Made by a program: the position numbers and the translations under genes. 64,000 bases of DNA from contig JBCAXA010000003.1 in NCBI GenBank assembly GCA_038534295.1, positions 186,001 to 250,000 of the forward strand, in the 5' to 3' direction. This stretch comes from JBCAXA01 sp038534295. GTDB lineage: Bacteria > Pseudomonadota > Gammaproteobacteria > Steroidobacterales > Woeseiaceae. Below the pieces are notes generated by a model. That model was not told where the DNA came from, ran no database searches, and saw nothing but the letters and a program-made list of their open reading frames with translations. Of the stretch, positions 45,008 through 52,098 are shown in pieces. Within the stretch, counting starts at the first letter, position 1, and every line of letters starts with the position of its first letter.

Positions 45008-45075
45008 CTGTACACCATAGATCGTGGCCCGTTGGGCCGCGCCATTAATTAAGTAAGCGACAAGAGGAACGAAAA

Positions 45076-45375
45076 ATGGCAACTCTGGTAGTACGCGACC
45101 TAGAGACGAGCACGGAGCTGGATCGCAGCGCGTGCCTCGCGGTTCGCGGCGGATTTGGTACGTTGGTCAGCTGGGACGAGCTGCTTTCCAACATCCAGAA
45201 CGGCAACGTCAACAGCGGTGTCGATATCACGGCTTCAGGAAACATGTTCAGCCCGCAAATCGTGACGAATCTGGCGCTCTACATCCCCGTAAACACGGTC
45301 GTTCAGCTCGACCTGGACAACATCGTGAACACCGAGCAGATCATCGCGTCGCAGTTCAGCGGTGGCGCGGCGTAA
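45076..45375 (+). CDS. Double-glycine-leader secreted peptide 2
   Basis: 99 residues. The leader MATLVVRDLETSTELDRS ends AVRGG at Gly25-Gly26, the same length as in peptides 1 and 3. The mature part (73 residues) is Asn/Val/Ile-rich, predicted strand-forming (e.g. NGNVNSGVDITASGN, ALYIPVNTVVQLDL), without Cys. AGAGGAAC precedes the ATG. It ends at a long hairpin shared with the convergent double-FHA gene. Role unknown. Confidence 0.8.
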   Translation: MATLVVRDLETSTELDRSACLAVRGGFGTLVSWDELLSNIQNGNVNSGVDITASGNMFSPQIVTNLALYIPVNTVVQLDLDNIVNTEQIIASQFSGGAA

Positions 45376-45383
45376 TAATCGGA

Positions 45384-45412
45384 CTAGGGAGACTTGTAAG
45401 AAGTCTCCCTAG
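45384..45412. terminator. 12-bp stem-loop shared by convergent genes
   Basis: CTAGGGAGACTT-GTAAG-AAGTCTCCCTAG is a perfect 12-bp stem. It contains the stop codon of the double-FHA gene (minus strand). No T tract on either side. Confidence 0.6.
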
Positions 45413-47808
45413 CTTCCGGACAGTTCGGGCAGCAATTCAAGCTTGGCTTGCTGGACATCGGATTCGATGACCAGCAAATCGCCTATGGCTTGCGTTTGCA
45501 GTTTGATTTCGCGGATCACGTTTGAATTAAGCGCGGTCCAGGCATCGGGCGGCGCTTCGTCGAGTTGGCGGTAAATCCCGCTGCTCGTCGCGAGATTCCG
45601 ATAAGCCTGGGATAACAGACTGGCGAGCCGACGAAACTCGTTTGAGACTTGATCATCGAGTCGGTGCTCGCTCGTTAACCGACCGGCCTGCTCGTAGTCG
45701 CGCCAAGCGCGCTCGGCTTGCTCGAGTTGCTCATTGGCGCGCACGAGCGCTTGTTCGCTGTAACGATCGAAATCCGGGCGTAGCGCATCGTGCAGGTAGC
45801 CGTCGACATTCGGATCGAGCCGGCTATAGAGGGTAAACAGTCGCTCGGCGAAATCATCCGCGCTTTGGTTCTGCTGCAGTGCCACAAGCGCATCGAGCAG
45901 ACCGCGCTGGCGCTCGAGTAGCACCGCCGCATCATCGCCCCACCGCTCCTCACGCAACGCAGTCAACAGGTCAAACGCCTCGAGCGCGTTGCCCTCATAC
46001 CATGCCGTTGCGGCCCGCGCGTATCCCGCCCGCGTTTCGTCGTCGGGCAGTACGCCATCATTCATGAGGCGCGCCTGACGGATAAAAGGCGCCGTTTCAA
46101 ACGGCGCTTGGTTCAGAATTTCATGTGCCTTTAACCATTCACCGTTGGAGACATGAAGCTCCACGCTTTCATAGCGCCGCAGGTCGCGTTGCAACGCCAG
46201 CGCCTCAGGCGTATCCGGATTGCCGTCAAAAAATGCCCGTACGCTTGCGCGCAACGCTTGCGTATCGCGATTGGCGAGTGCCGAATCAATGTCGACGCTC
46301 AGCGTCTGCTGCGGCGAGTCTTCAGCATACTGATCGCGCAGCGCGCGCAGTTTTCGGTAAAACGTCGACTGAAACGCCTCGAAACCATCCACATAAGACT
46401 CGATACGCGTAAGCGCTCGCGCATTGCGGTTCTGCTGCTCGTCCCATTGTGATACCAGCGCGGCGATCGATTCGTCACCATCGGGCGTGGTAATCATTGT
46501 GCTCGTTGCCGACTCGACGTCGACCGCGTAAAGCCGGGTTGCCAAGCCAAGCGCGTCGATTAGTTCATCGTCACTCGGATTGTTGGCACTAGCGCCGCGT
46601 ATTTGCGTCAGTACACGCACTGCCGACCGGATGTCGCCAGCATTGATCGCTGCAAGCCAAGCCGGAAGTTGCGCCTGCAACCGTGCTTGCGTGGCGAGTT
46701 CCTGCAGGCGCTCGTTGTTTGGTCGTCGCGCAAGGTAATGCTCGGCAAGGCTCGCAGCGCCTTCGAAATCGTCGTTTGCCAGCAGGCTCTCAACTTCTTG
46801 TGCAGGCCGGACCAAATACGCATAGCCGCCGAGCCCGCCGGCCAATACCGCCAGTGCCCCGAGAATCGTCCAGCGTAGACGACGATCGACGCGGGTGCCG
46901 CCTAACGAGCGCAGCGCTTCGCGGGCAACGGACAGAAAGCGGCCGAAGCCAGAGCGCCGCGCCGGCCGACGGCGCTGGTGCACGCCGGTCTTTGCCGGAT
47001 CATCTTCGACCTCTTTCGACGACTGCTCTGCGTCGTCGCCACCCATGTAGATGTCAAAGAAGTTGGTAGCATCGTCGACGAACACGGTGCCCTGCGCGAG
47101 CTGCGAGATTTTCTGCTCTGCCTCGATCACGGTTCCTTTGCCGATGAATGACTGCACCACGAAGACAAAGAAGTCGCCACCAAAGGCAATCGTGTCGCCA
47201 TCGCGAAGCTCGCGGGCATGTTCGGTGAGTCGCTCCGAGCAAACGTATGTTCCGTTCGTACTGCCGAGGTCCTCGACGCAAACCTGGCCGTCACGCACAA
47301 ACAGATGCGCGTGCTTCTTCGAGATTTGTGTGAGCTGGCTACTGACTGCCGCGTCGCTGTCCGAGAATAGGCTGCTGTACCGCCCGATCAAACATGGAAA
47401 ATTCGCGATGACGATTGGCGATAGCGGGCTGTCCGGTTTGCTCGGCGAGAGTACGATTCGCGCGTCGGTCTGCGATTGGCTCATCGTCCGCGTCGTGCCG
47501 GCCTCGGCGACATGCTCGACTCGGTAACGCAGCCCACCGAATTGAATCTCGTCGTTGAGCCGCAAGAGCACTGGCTCACGTCCCACGTTCTTGCCGTTTA
47601 CCGTGGTGCCGTTGCTGCTGGCGAGATCCGCTACGTAGGCCCGTCCGTCGCGCTCAAAAATTCGTGCATGCCGGCGCGATAATCGACGCACAACGGTTTC
47701 GTCGTATTCATCGAAATGCGGCTCATTACGACCGATCGCGAACAGCGATTCCGTAACAATGATTTCCCGCAATCGCGCATCCGAGATCGGCTTGAGTATT
47801 AGTTGCAT
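45409..47808 (-). CDS. Double-FHA membrane protein
   Basis: 799 residues. Two FHA domains lie in the cytoplasmic N-terminus: about 1-100 (GRNEPHFDEYDETVVRRLSRRHARIF then SSNGTTVNG) and about 120-230 (IGRYSS, ISKKHAHLF, GSTNGTYV). A basic region leads to one membrane helix at about 318-338. The remaining 460 residues are extracytoplasmic and mostly helical. It would bind phosphothreonine on targets of the Ser/Thr kinase and relay it to the envelope. It is last in a tight minus-strand operon with the outer-membrane factor and the PP2C phosphatase (gap of one base to the former). Confidence 0.88.
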   Translation of the reverse strand: MQLILKPISDARLREIIVTESLFAIGRNEPHFDEYDETVVRRLSRRHARIFERDGRAYVADLASSNGTTVNGKNVGREPVLLRLNDEIQFGGLRYRVEHVAEAGTTRTMSQSQTDARIVLSPSKPDSPLSPIVIANFPCLIGRYSSLFSDSDAAVSSQLTQISKKHAHLFVRDGQVCVEDLGSTNGTYVCSERLTEHARELRDGDTIAFGGDFFVFVVQSFIGKGTVIEAEQKISQLAQGTVFVDDATNFFDIYMGGDDAEQSSKEVEDDPAKTGVHQRRRPARRSGFGRFLSVAREALRSLGGTRVDRRLRWTILGALAVLAGGLGGYAYLVRPAQEVESLLANDDFEGAASLAEHYLARRPNNERLQELATQARLQAQLPAWLAAINAGDIRSAVRVLTQIRGASANNPSDDELIDALGLATRLYAVDVESATSTMITTPDGDESIAALVSQWDEQQNRNARALTRIESYVDGFEAFQSTFYRKLRALRDQYAEDSPQQTLSVDIDSALANRDTQALRASVRAFFDGNPDTPEALALQRDLRRYESVELHVSNGEWLKAHEILNQAPFETAPFIRQARLMNDGVLPDDETRAGYARAATAWYEGNALEAFDLLTALREERWGDDAAVLLERQRGLLDALVALQQNQSADDFAERLFTLYSRLDPNVDGYLHDALRPDFDRYSEQALVRANEQLEQAERAWRDYEQAGRLTSEHRLDDQVSNEFRRLASLLSQAYRNLATSSGIYRQLDEAPPDAWTALNSNVIREIKLQTQAIGDLLVIESDVQQAKLELLPELSGS

Positions 47809-47809
47809 G

Positions 47810-49252
47810 TCACCCGATTGTCTGCGCGCCTACTTGCTCCGGCGGCCAGCCTCCGCCGACTGCTTTAAACAGAGTGACGGTATCGATCAGGGTTTGCCAA
47901 CGGTTTAGCAAAAAATCCTGCTGGGCATTCAGCAAGGACCGTTGCCCTTCTAGCAAGTCCAAATACGACGCGAGGCCCAAGCGAGTGCGGTCGCTGAGCT
48001 GCTGCTGCGCCTCGGCCAGATTGTCGATGCGTTTCAGAAGTTCGGCGTTGCGCTCTTTGCGCTTGGAAACGTTGGTGAGTGCATTCTCGACCTCCTCGAA
48101 TGCCCGAAACACCGCGGCGCGGTATTCGGTCTCGGCAACTTCGATCTGCGCGTCGCTGACTCGGATGCGCGCTCGAACGTTGGGATCAAACACCGGGAAA
48201 CGAACGAAGCTACCAATCGTGCCGGTCAGCGTTCGAAACAGCTCGGTCGGGTTGTATGCGGCGGTCCCGCCGACACTCGTGAGGCCAATCGACGGCAATT
48301 GCGCGAGTCGAGCCTGAGCGTTCAGATTGACCGCCTGTAGTAATCGGTATTCGGCAGCGACCAAATCAGGTCGTCGCGAAAGAATCTCAGACGGCAATCC
48401 GGCTGGCACATCGACGGGCGAAATATCAAAGAACTCCGTGGTGTCCGGAATGGCAATGTTGCCAGCGGGTTCTCCTACGAGCGTCGACAAACCGTTCACC
48501 GCGAGCTGTCGGGAGCGTTCCAGGTCGATCAGACCCGCACGTAGCGCATTCAACTCGGATTCCTGGCGCAGCGGATCGGTTTGCGCAATCAAGCCCTCGG
48601 CGTGCATATCATTGTAGATACTAAGAATTTCCTCGCCCCGCTGGATGGCTTGCTGTTGCCGGTCAACTTGTTCGTCAATCAAACGCAGCTGCAAGTAAGC
48701 GGTTGCAACGTCGCCGACCAATGCCAAATGCGCTGCCCGCCAGTCGGCAAGCGAACTTTGATACGCAGCTTCCTGCGCTTCAACACCGCGCCGAGCCTTG
48801 CCCCAGACGTCGATTTCCCAGCTGAGCTCCGATCCAATCCCGTATTCGCTCACGTCGACCTTCGGTGTGCCGTCTGTGGCGACCGACGACTGCCGTGCGC
48901 CGGCGGCAACGGTTGGCAGCAAGCTAGCTTCCGCCCGACGAACGTATGCGCGTGCGACGCCGGACCGCGCGGCGATGACGCTGAGTTCTGCGTTGCGTTC
49001 GATCGCGGTGGCGATGAGTTGCTCGAGGTACGGGTCGCCAAAGCGCCGCCACCAGTCGAGCTCTAGCGACCACTCCTCACCGAGGTCTGCGCTCCAGTTG
49101 GTTTTTGTCGGCACGTCCGGGCGTTCGAACTCTGGGGCCGAGGTACTCGCACAGCCGGCGGCTATTACAACGCCGGCAATCCACGCAGCCCGCCGGTGTG
49201 TTCGGACGACAGCCGTGGCGCCGCAGTCAGTAGTCGTTGGATACGTCGTCAT
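47810..49252 (-). CDS. NodT-type outer-membrane factor lipoprotein
   Basis: 480 residues. A lipobox (VIAAGCAST) precedes the outer-membrane-factor fold: WWRRFGDPYLEQLIATAIERNAELSVIAARSGVARAYVRRAEASLLPTV and the second repeat ARLAQLPSIGLTSVGG ... RARIRVSDAQIEVAETEYRAAVFRAFEEVENAL. It forms a trimeric channel across the outer membrane and periplasm. Here it can dock on the HlyD-type adaptor 52099-53460 and the ABC exporter. It starts two bases after the phosphatase stop. Confidence 0.92.
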   Translation of the reverse strand: MTTYPTTTDCGATAVVRTHRRAAWIAGVVIAAGCASTSAPEFERPDVPTKTNWSADLGEEWSLELDWWRRFGDPYLEQLIATAIERNAELSVIAARSGVARAYVRRAEASLLPTVAAGARQSSVATDGTPKVDVSEYGIGSELSWEIDVWGKARRGVEAQEAAYQSSLADWRAAHLALVGDVATAYLQLRLIDEQVDRQQQAIQRGEEILSIYNDMHAEGLIAQTDPLRQESELNALRAGLIDLERSRQLAVNGLSTLVGEPAGNIAIPDTTEFFDISPVDVPAGLPSEILSRRPDLVAAEYRLLQAVNLNAQARLAQLPSIGLTSVGGTAAYNPTELFRTLTGTIGSFVRFPVFDPNVRARIRVSDAQIEVAETEYRAAVFRAFEEVENALTNVSKRKERNAELLKRIDNLAEAQQQLSDRTRLGLASYLDLLEGQRSLLNAQQDFLLNRWQTLIDTVTLFKAVGGGWPPEQVGAQTIG

Positions 49253-49254
49253 AG

Positions 49255-50076
49255 TCAGGTAATCACTTGAGTCATGTCGATCGCGGTCTTATCGCTTTCT
49301 GCCGTCGACTGTGGATCTGTCGCAGCAATGTTCTCCGTTGATCCGGCAGCGACGGCGCGAACCACAACAACGGTCGCGTCGTCTTCGTTGCCGTCCCCAT
49401 CGGCTGCACGTTTGATCAACTCGTCGCATGCGTTCTCGCTGTTCTCGAGCGCCAAGCATGTTGCAATGTCATCGGCGCCGACTTCGCGATACAGCCCGTC
49501 GCTGCACAGCAGAAAGGCGTCGCCAACGGCGGCTTCCAGGATCTGTGTGTCGAAGTCGATATCCGCCATCATGCCGACGGCGCGCGTAATGACGTTCGAC
49601 CTCGGGTGGTCTTCAGCTTCCTCCGCCGACAATAGCCCTTCACCGACCAGCTGCTGTACTTGGCTGTGATCGACGGTCAGCTGCTCCAGCGTACCATCGC
49701 GCTGCCGGTAAGCGCGGCTGTCGCCGGCCCACAAAATGGCGACGTGCGTGCCCTGGGTTAGGAGCGCAACGACGGTAGAGCCCGAACCGATCTTTGATTT
49801 GTTGGTTTTCCCGTACAGTTGCTCGTTGACAGCGCGCAGTCGCGCTTTCGAATCGTGTATGAGGTCAGCAAGACTGGTGTCGCGCCCGAGCATCGCGAGC
49901 GATGTGACAACGCTGACGCTGGCGGCATCGCCGGCTTCGTGGCCGCCCATGCCGTCGGCCACCGCCCAGATACCCATCTCCGGGCGATTCAAAAAAGCGT
50001 CTTGATTTAGCGTTCGCTCAGCGCCTTTCTGTGTCCTGCCAACCGACCGCCAGGCTATCGCTCTGGGCTGATTCAC
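49255..50076 (-). CDS. PP2C-type Ser/Thr phosphatase
   Basis: 273 residues from a GTG with AGAGG six bases upstream. The frame is open another 90 codons back, with an ATG at 50127, but the domain starts here (AIAWRSVGRTQKGAERTLNQDAF). Metal-binding motifs are present: WAVADGMGGHEAGD, LWAGDSRAYR, LCSDGLYREV and GNEDDATVVVV. It removes phosphate from Ser/Thr and would oppose the kinase 58825-60687. First gene of the minus-strand operon phosphatase / outer-membrane factor / double-FHA. Confidence 0.88.
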   Translation of the reverse strand: MNQPRAIAWRSVGRTQKGAERTLNQDAFLNRPEMGIWAVADGMGGHEAGDAASVSVVTSLAMLGRDTSLADLIHDSKARLRAVNEQLYGKTNKSKIGSGSTVVALLTQGTHVAILWAGDSRAYRQRDGTLEQLTVDHSQVQQLVGEGLLSAEEAEDHPRSNVITRAVGMMADIDFDTQILEAAVGDAFLLCSDGLYREVGADDIATCLALENSENACDELIKRAADGDGNEDDATVVVVRAVAAGSTENIAATDPQSTAESDKTAIDMTQVIT

Positions 50077-50201
50077 GGCCTGCCTCTGGCTTGTTTTGCT
50101 CGGCGACCGGCTATCGGCAAGTCCCATTTGCCGCGGTGTAGCGCCGAGGTTTTCGCCCGAGTCTAAAGCCTCGGTCTGAAACTGGGTAGTCGCGCCTACC
50201 C

Positions 50202-50222
50202 GTGTCGGCGATAGCCCGACAC
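50202..50222. promoter_or_regulatory. Inverted repeat about 107-127 bp upstream of a sigma-54 promoter
   Basis: GTGTCGG-N7-CCGACAC, perfect seven-base arms. Just upstream a second repeat GGGTAG-N6-CTACCC (50184-50201) abuts it. Position suits an activator site, for the promoter 50329-50345. Confidence 0.4.
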
Positions 50223-50328
50223 AGTGTCGTGCTGCACCCATCTTTTGTGGTTCCCGGCGCGGCCGCCTGTGCGATCGAAAAGCGCACCTTTCCCATAAAA
50301 ACAACGAATTACGGCGCCGCTCAGAAAC

Positions 50329-50345
50329 TTGGCACGGGTTCTGCA
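50329..50345 (+). promoter_or_regulatory. Sigma-54 promoter of the 43-residue microprotein gene
   Basis: TTGGCACG-GGTT-CTGCA with GG-N10-GC spacing, about 55 bp before the ATG. The region 50077-50400 upstream and divergent from the phosphatase gene has no other gene. Confidence 0.85.
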
Positions 50346-50400
50346 AAAGGTCCTACAACTGAATTACTTCGCGAAAACGCCCCGATCTGGAGACATGACC

Positions 50401-50532
50401 ATGAACGCAACCGAATTCGCTAGCTGGACCGCCGACGACACGATTCATGCAGGCGCCGATGATTCTCATGACTACGCTCCCGTTGATCAGTGGGATCTCA
50501 ACGACTTTGACGACTTGGTAACGGTGGACTGA
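50401..50532 (+). CDS. 43-residue Asp-rich microprotein
   Basis: MNATEFASWTADDTIHAGAD begins a very acidic product ending LNDFDDLVTVD. GGAG eight bases before the ATG fits; an ATG six bases earlier would be too close. There is no Gly-Gly leader, no Cys and no membrane helix. It has its own sigma-54 promoter and a rho-independent terminator, so it is a dedicated unit. It could be a chaperone or regulator for the exported peptides; not known. Confidence 0.7.
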   Translation: MNATEFASWTADDTIHAGADDSHDYAPVDQWDLNDFDDLVTVD

Positions 50533-50612
50533 GCGCGACGCAAAACCCCAGCGGCCCGGACCGACCGTTAAATCGGTCCAATGACTTGAAACTCCTCCCT
50601 GCAATCCCCCTT

Positions 50613-50650
50613 GGACGCGTTCTCCTCCCCGGTTCGCGTCCTTTTTTTTT
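50613..50650 (+). terminator. Rho-independent terminator after the microprotein gene
   Basis: GGACGCG and CGCGTCC form a seven-base stem with a 15-base loop, followed by nine T. A further repeat GGACCGA-N8-TCGGTCC lies 40 bp upstream (about 50558-50580). Confidence 0.85.
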
Positions 50651-50697
50651 ATACTTCGTCCACGCGCGATCCACTGCTATCTAAGGACGAACGTGTC

Positions 50698-50907
50698 ATG
50701 GCCAACATCGTAATTCGTGATCTCGACGAAAACGCCGAACTCGACAATGCGGCAATGCGAGAGATTCTCGGCGGCCGTCCCGGCCACGGCCTGAGCTCCG
50801 CGCAAGATCGGGCGCTCGCGATGACCCAGTCGCCGCTGCAGAATCAGGACGATTTCCTGCCGAAGATTGGCCTGGGTGTGGGTTTTCTAGGCAGCGTCGG
50901 CTTTTAG
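50698..50907 (+). CDS. Double-glycine-leader secreted peptide 3
   Basis: 69 residues. The leader MANIVIRDLDENAELDNAAM ends EILGG at Gly25-Gly26. The mature part is only 43 residues and ends GLGVGFLGSVGF, glycine-rich and hydrophobic, which could insert in membranes as bacteriocins do. AAGGA ten bases before the ATG. No sigma-54 promoter is seen directly upstream; TATACT at 50650-50655 may serve a different sigma factor. Confidence 0.75.
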   Translation: MANIVIRDLDENAELDNAAMREILGGRPGHGLSSAQDRALAMTQSPLQNQDDFLPKIGLGVGFLGSVGF

Positions 50908-50948
50908 ATTCGACGCCGAGTAGTCCGTCAGCCGCCGCGCAACGGCCG

Positions 50949-51278
50949 TCAGCCGCTGGCGCCGAATTTGCTGTATCGATTGAGCCAACCACGCTCGCCC
51001 CAGTAGAGCGAGCCGGGATTGACGCTCTCGTCGCCCTGGCGCAATAGGTCGGATTCGCGATGACAAGCATGCAGGAAATCGTTGATGCCACCATCGACGC
51101 AATAGGTAACGAGTTCAAAGATTCGCTGCCGATCGGCGGCGCTGAGGTTCGCGAGTTTGGCCTGGTGTTCGCGGTGGCCCGGCGATTCGAACCGGCCGGC
51201 CAATATGCCGTCGCACATTTCCAGCGAGACGTCCCGTAGGTGGTGCGTTAGAAGGCGCCCCAGCAGCTCGGTATTCAC
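50949..51278 (-). CDS. Small cytoplasmic protein, unknown
   Basis: 109 residues from a GTG with AGGG seven bases upstream. The product is helical and His/Arg/Glu-rich with two Cys (MCDGILAGRFESPGHREHQ, TYCVDGGINDFLHACHRE). No family recognised. It sits alone on the minus strand between peptide genes 3 and 4 and might be a cytoplasmic partner of the locus. Confidence 0.6.
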   Translation of the reverse strand: MNTELLGRLLTHHLRDVSLEMCDGILAGRFESPGHREHQAKLANLSAADRQRIFELVTYCVDGGINDFLHACHRESDLLRQGDESVNPGSLYWGERGWLNRYSKFGASG

Positions 51279-51318
51279 GGTGTAACCCTAGTTATCGTCA
51301 CTGCGTAGACCCTACCAG

Positions 51319-51363
51319 GGCCCGCAGCGAGTCCCTATTTCGCCCGAAATGGCGCTGCGGGCC
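51319..51363. repeat. Nested inverted repeat
   Basis: GGCCCGCAGCG and CGCTGCGGGCC form a perfect 11-bp outer stem; within its loop ATTTCG-CC-CGAAAT forms a second six-base stem. Located 185 bp or more upstream of the sigma-54 promoter and just upstream of the divergent small gene. Confidence 0.7.
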
Positions 51364-51399
51364 TGCTTGGTTAGGTAATCTCGTCGTTTTGTTGCTTTT

Positions 51400-51431
51400 A
51401 GACAGACATATAGCGAAAAATTTGTCGGTCT
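51400..51431. promoter_or_regulatory. Inverted repeat about 117-148 bp upstream of a sigma-54 promoter
   Basis: AGACAGACA-N14-TGTCGGTCT, eight of nine positions matched. It contains the half-site TGTCGG also seen at 50202-50222. Possible activator site. Confidence 0.4.
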
Positions 51432-51486
51432 AGAGAAGACGACTGGGTTAGCCAGCGCAATCGCCGGTACTCAGAATAACCTCCAG

Positions 51487-51546
51487 GAAAAATAAAAAAC
51501 AAAATAAAAACAGTATATTAAGATTTTTTATCGGCTTCAGAAAAAA
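51487..51546. other. AT-rich A/T-tract segment before the promoter
   Basis: About 60 bp with repeated A runs and a TTTTTT run in an otherwise GC-rich region. It lies between the putative enhancer and the sigma-54 promoter, where DNA bending normally helps the activator touch the polymerase. It may be intrinsically curved or bind IHF. Confidence 0.55.
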
Positions 51547-51547
51547 G

Positions 51548-51564
51548 TTGGCACGGCATCTGCA
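51548..51564 (+). promoter_or_regulatory. Sigma-54 promoter of peptide gene 4
   Basis: TTGGCACG-GCAT-CTGCA with GG-N10-GC spacing; predicted start about 50 bases before the ATG. Confidence 0.88.
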
Positions 51565-51624
51565 ATATGTCAGGCGTGGACATACTGGGTCCCGTTTTAA
51601 ACTAACTCTCTAGGAGACGAAACA

Positions 51625-51927
51625 ATGGAAATCAAAGATCTGGCAACTGCAGTTGAGCTTGGTTCGGAAATGGCAGAAGTTCGCGGTGGCGCTCGCGCCT
51701 ACGTCGGCAACCTCGACCTGAGCCGCATCAAGTCTTGGAACCGCTCTTCGATCACCAATGGTGACGTTTACGCTGACACGAACGTTACTGCCAACCGCGC
51801 TAGCGGCAGCAGCTTCAACGGCATCGGTTCGGTTGTAACTTACACGCCGTCGAACACGGTTACGCAGACTAGCGGCAACGCTTTCGACATCACGTCGCAG
51901 CTCCAGGGCCTGAACTTCTCGTTCTAA
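51625..51927 (+). CDS. Double-glycine-leader secreted peptide 4
   Basis: 100 residues. The leader MEIKDLATAVELGSEMAEVRGG is four residues shorter at the N-terminus than in peptides 1-3 but keeps D-L-x4-E-L and ends in Gly21-Gly22. The mature part (78 residues) is rich in Asn, Ser, Thr and Gly, predicted to form strands (e.g. NGDVYADTNVTANRASGSS, SNTVTQTSGNAFDITSQL), without Cys. AGGAG lies eight bases before the ATG. A perfect terminator follows. The short transcript and strong signals suggest high expression. Confidence 0.85.
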   Translation: MEIKDLATAVELGSEMAEVRGGARAYVGNLDLSRIKSWNRSSITNGDVYADTNVTANRASGSSFNGIGSVVTYTPSNTVTQTSGNAFDITSQLQGLNFSF

Positions 51928-51954
51928 TCTAAACCCTGCTGTTGGACCCGACGC

Positions 51955-51984
51955 GGCGGAGGTCTTCGGACCTCCGCCTTTTTT
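51955..51984 (+). terminator. Rho-independent terminator of peptide gene 4
   Basis: GGCGGAGGTC-TTCG-GACCTCCGCC: a perfect 10-bp stem with a stable TTCG tetraloop, then six T. Confidence 0.95.
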
Positions 51985-52098
51985 GTGTCATGGTTTCCTG
52001 GCGGATAGTGTTTACAATCGAATAAACGCAGCGCGCCGGTGATTCGGCGACGTCCCTGGGTGGGACAGGCGGCAAGAGCGAGGCACAAGAAACTCGAC

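Larger units (their letters stand above)
44690..45075. other. Divergent regulatory region between peptide genes 1 and 2
   Basis: 386 bp without a gene. It holds one sigma-54 promoter on each strand and, near the middle, a perfect palindrome. An AT-rich stretch with AAATCA-N9-TGATTT (44771-44791) lies next to the minus-strand promoter. Confidence 0.8.
51279..51624. other. Regulatory region upstream of peptide gene 4
   Basis: 346 bp without a gene. It holds, in order, a nested stem-loop (51319-51363), an inverted repeat (51400-51431), a very AT-rich tract (51487-51546) and a sigma-54 promoter (51548-51564). Confidence 0.8.

Noticed and set aside
50713..51118. A 140-codon minus-strand frame covering peptide gene 3
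   Set aside because: Peptide 3 has the shared Gly-Gly leader and a ribosome site; the antisense frame has no support.
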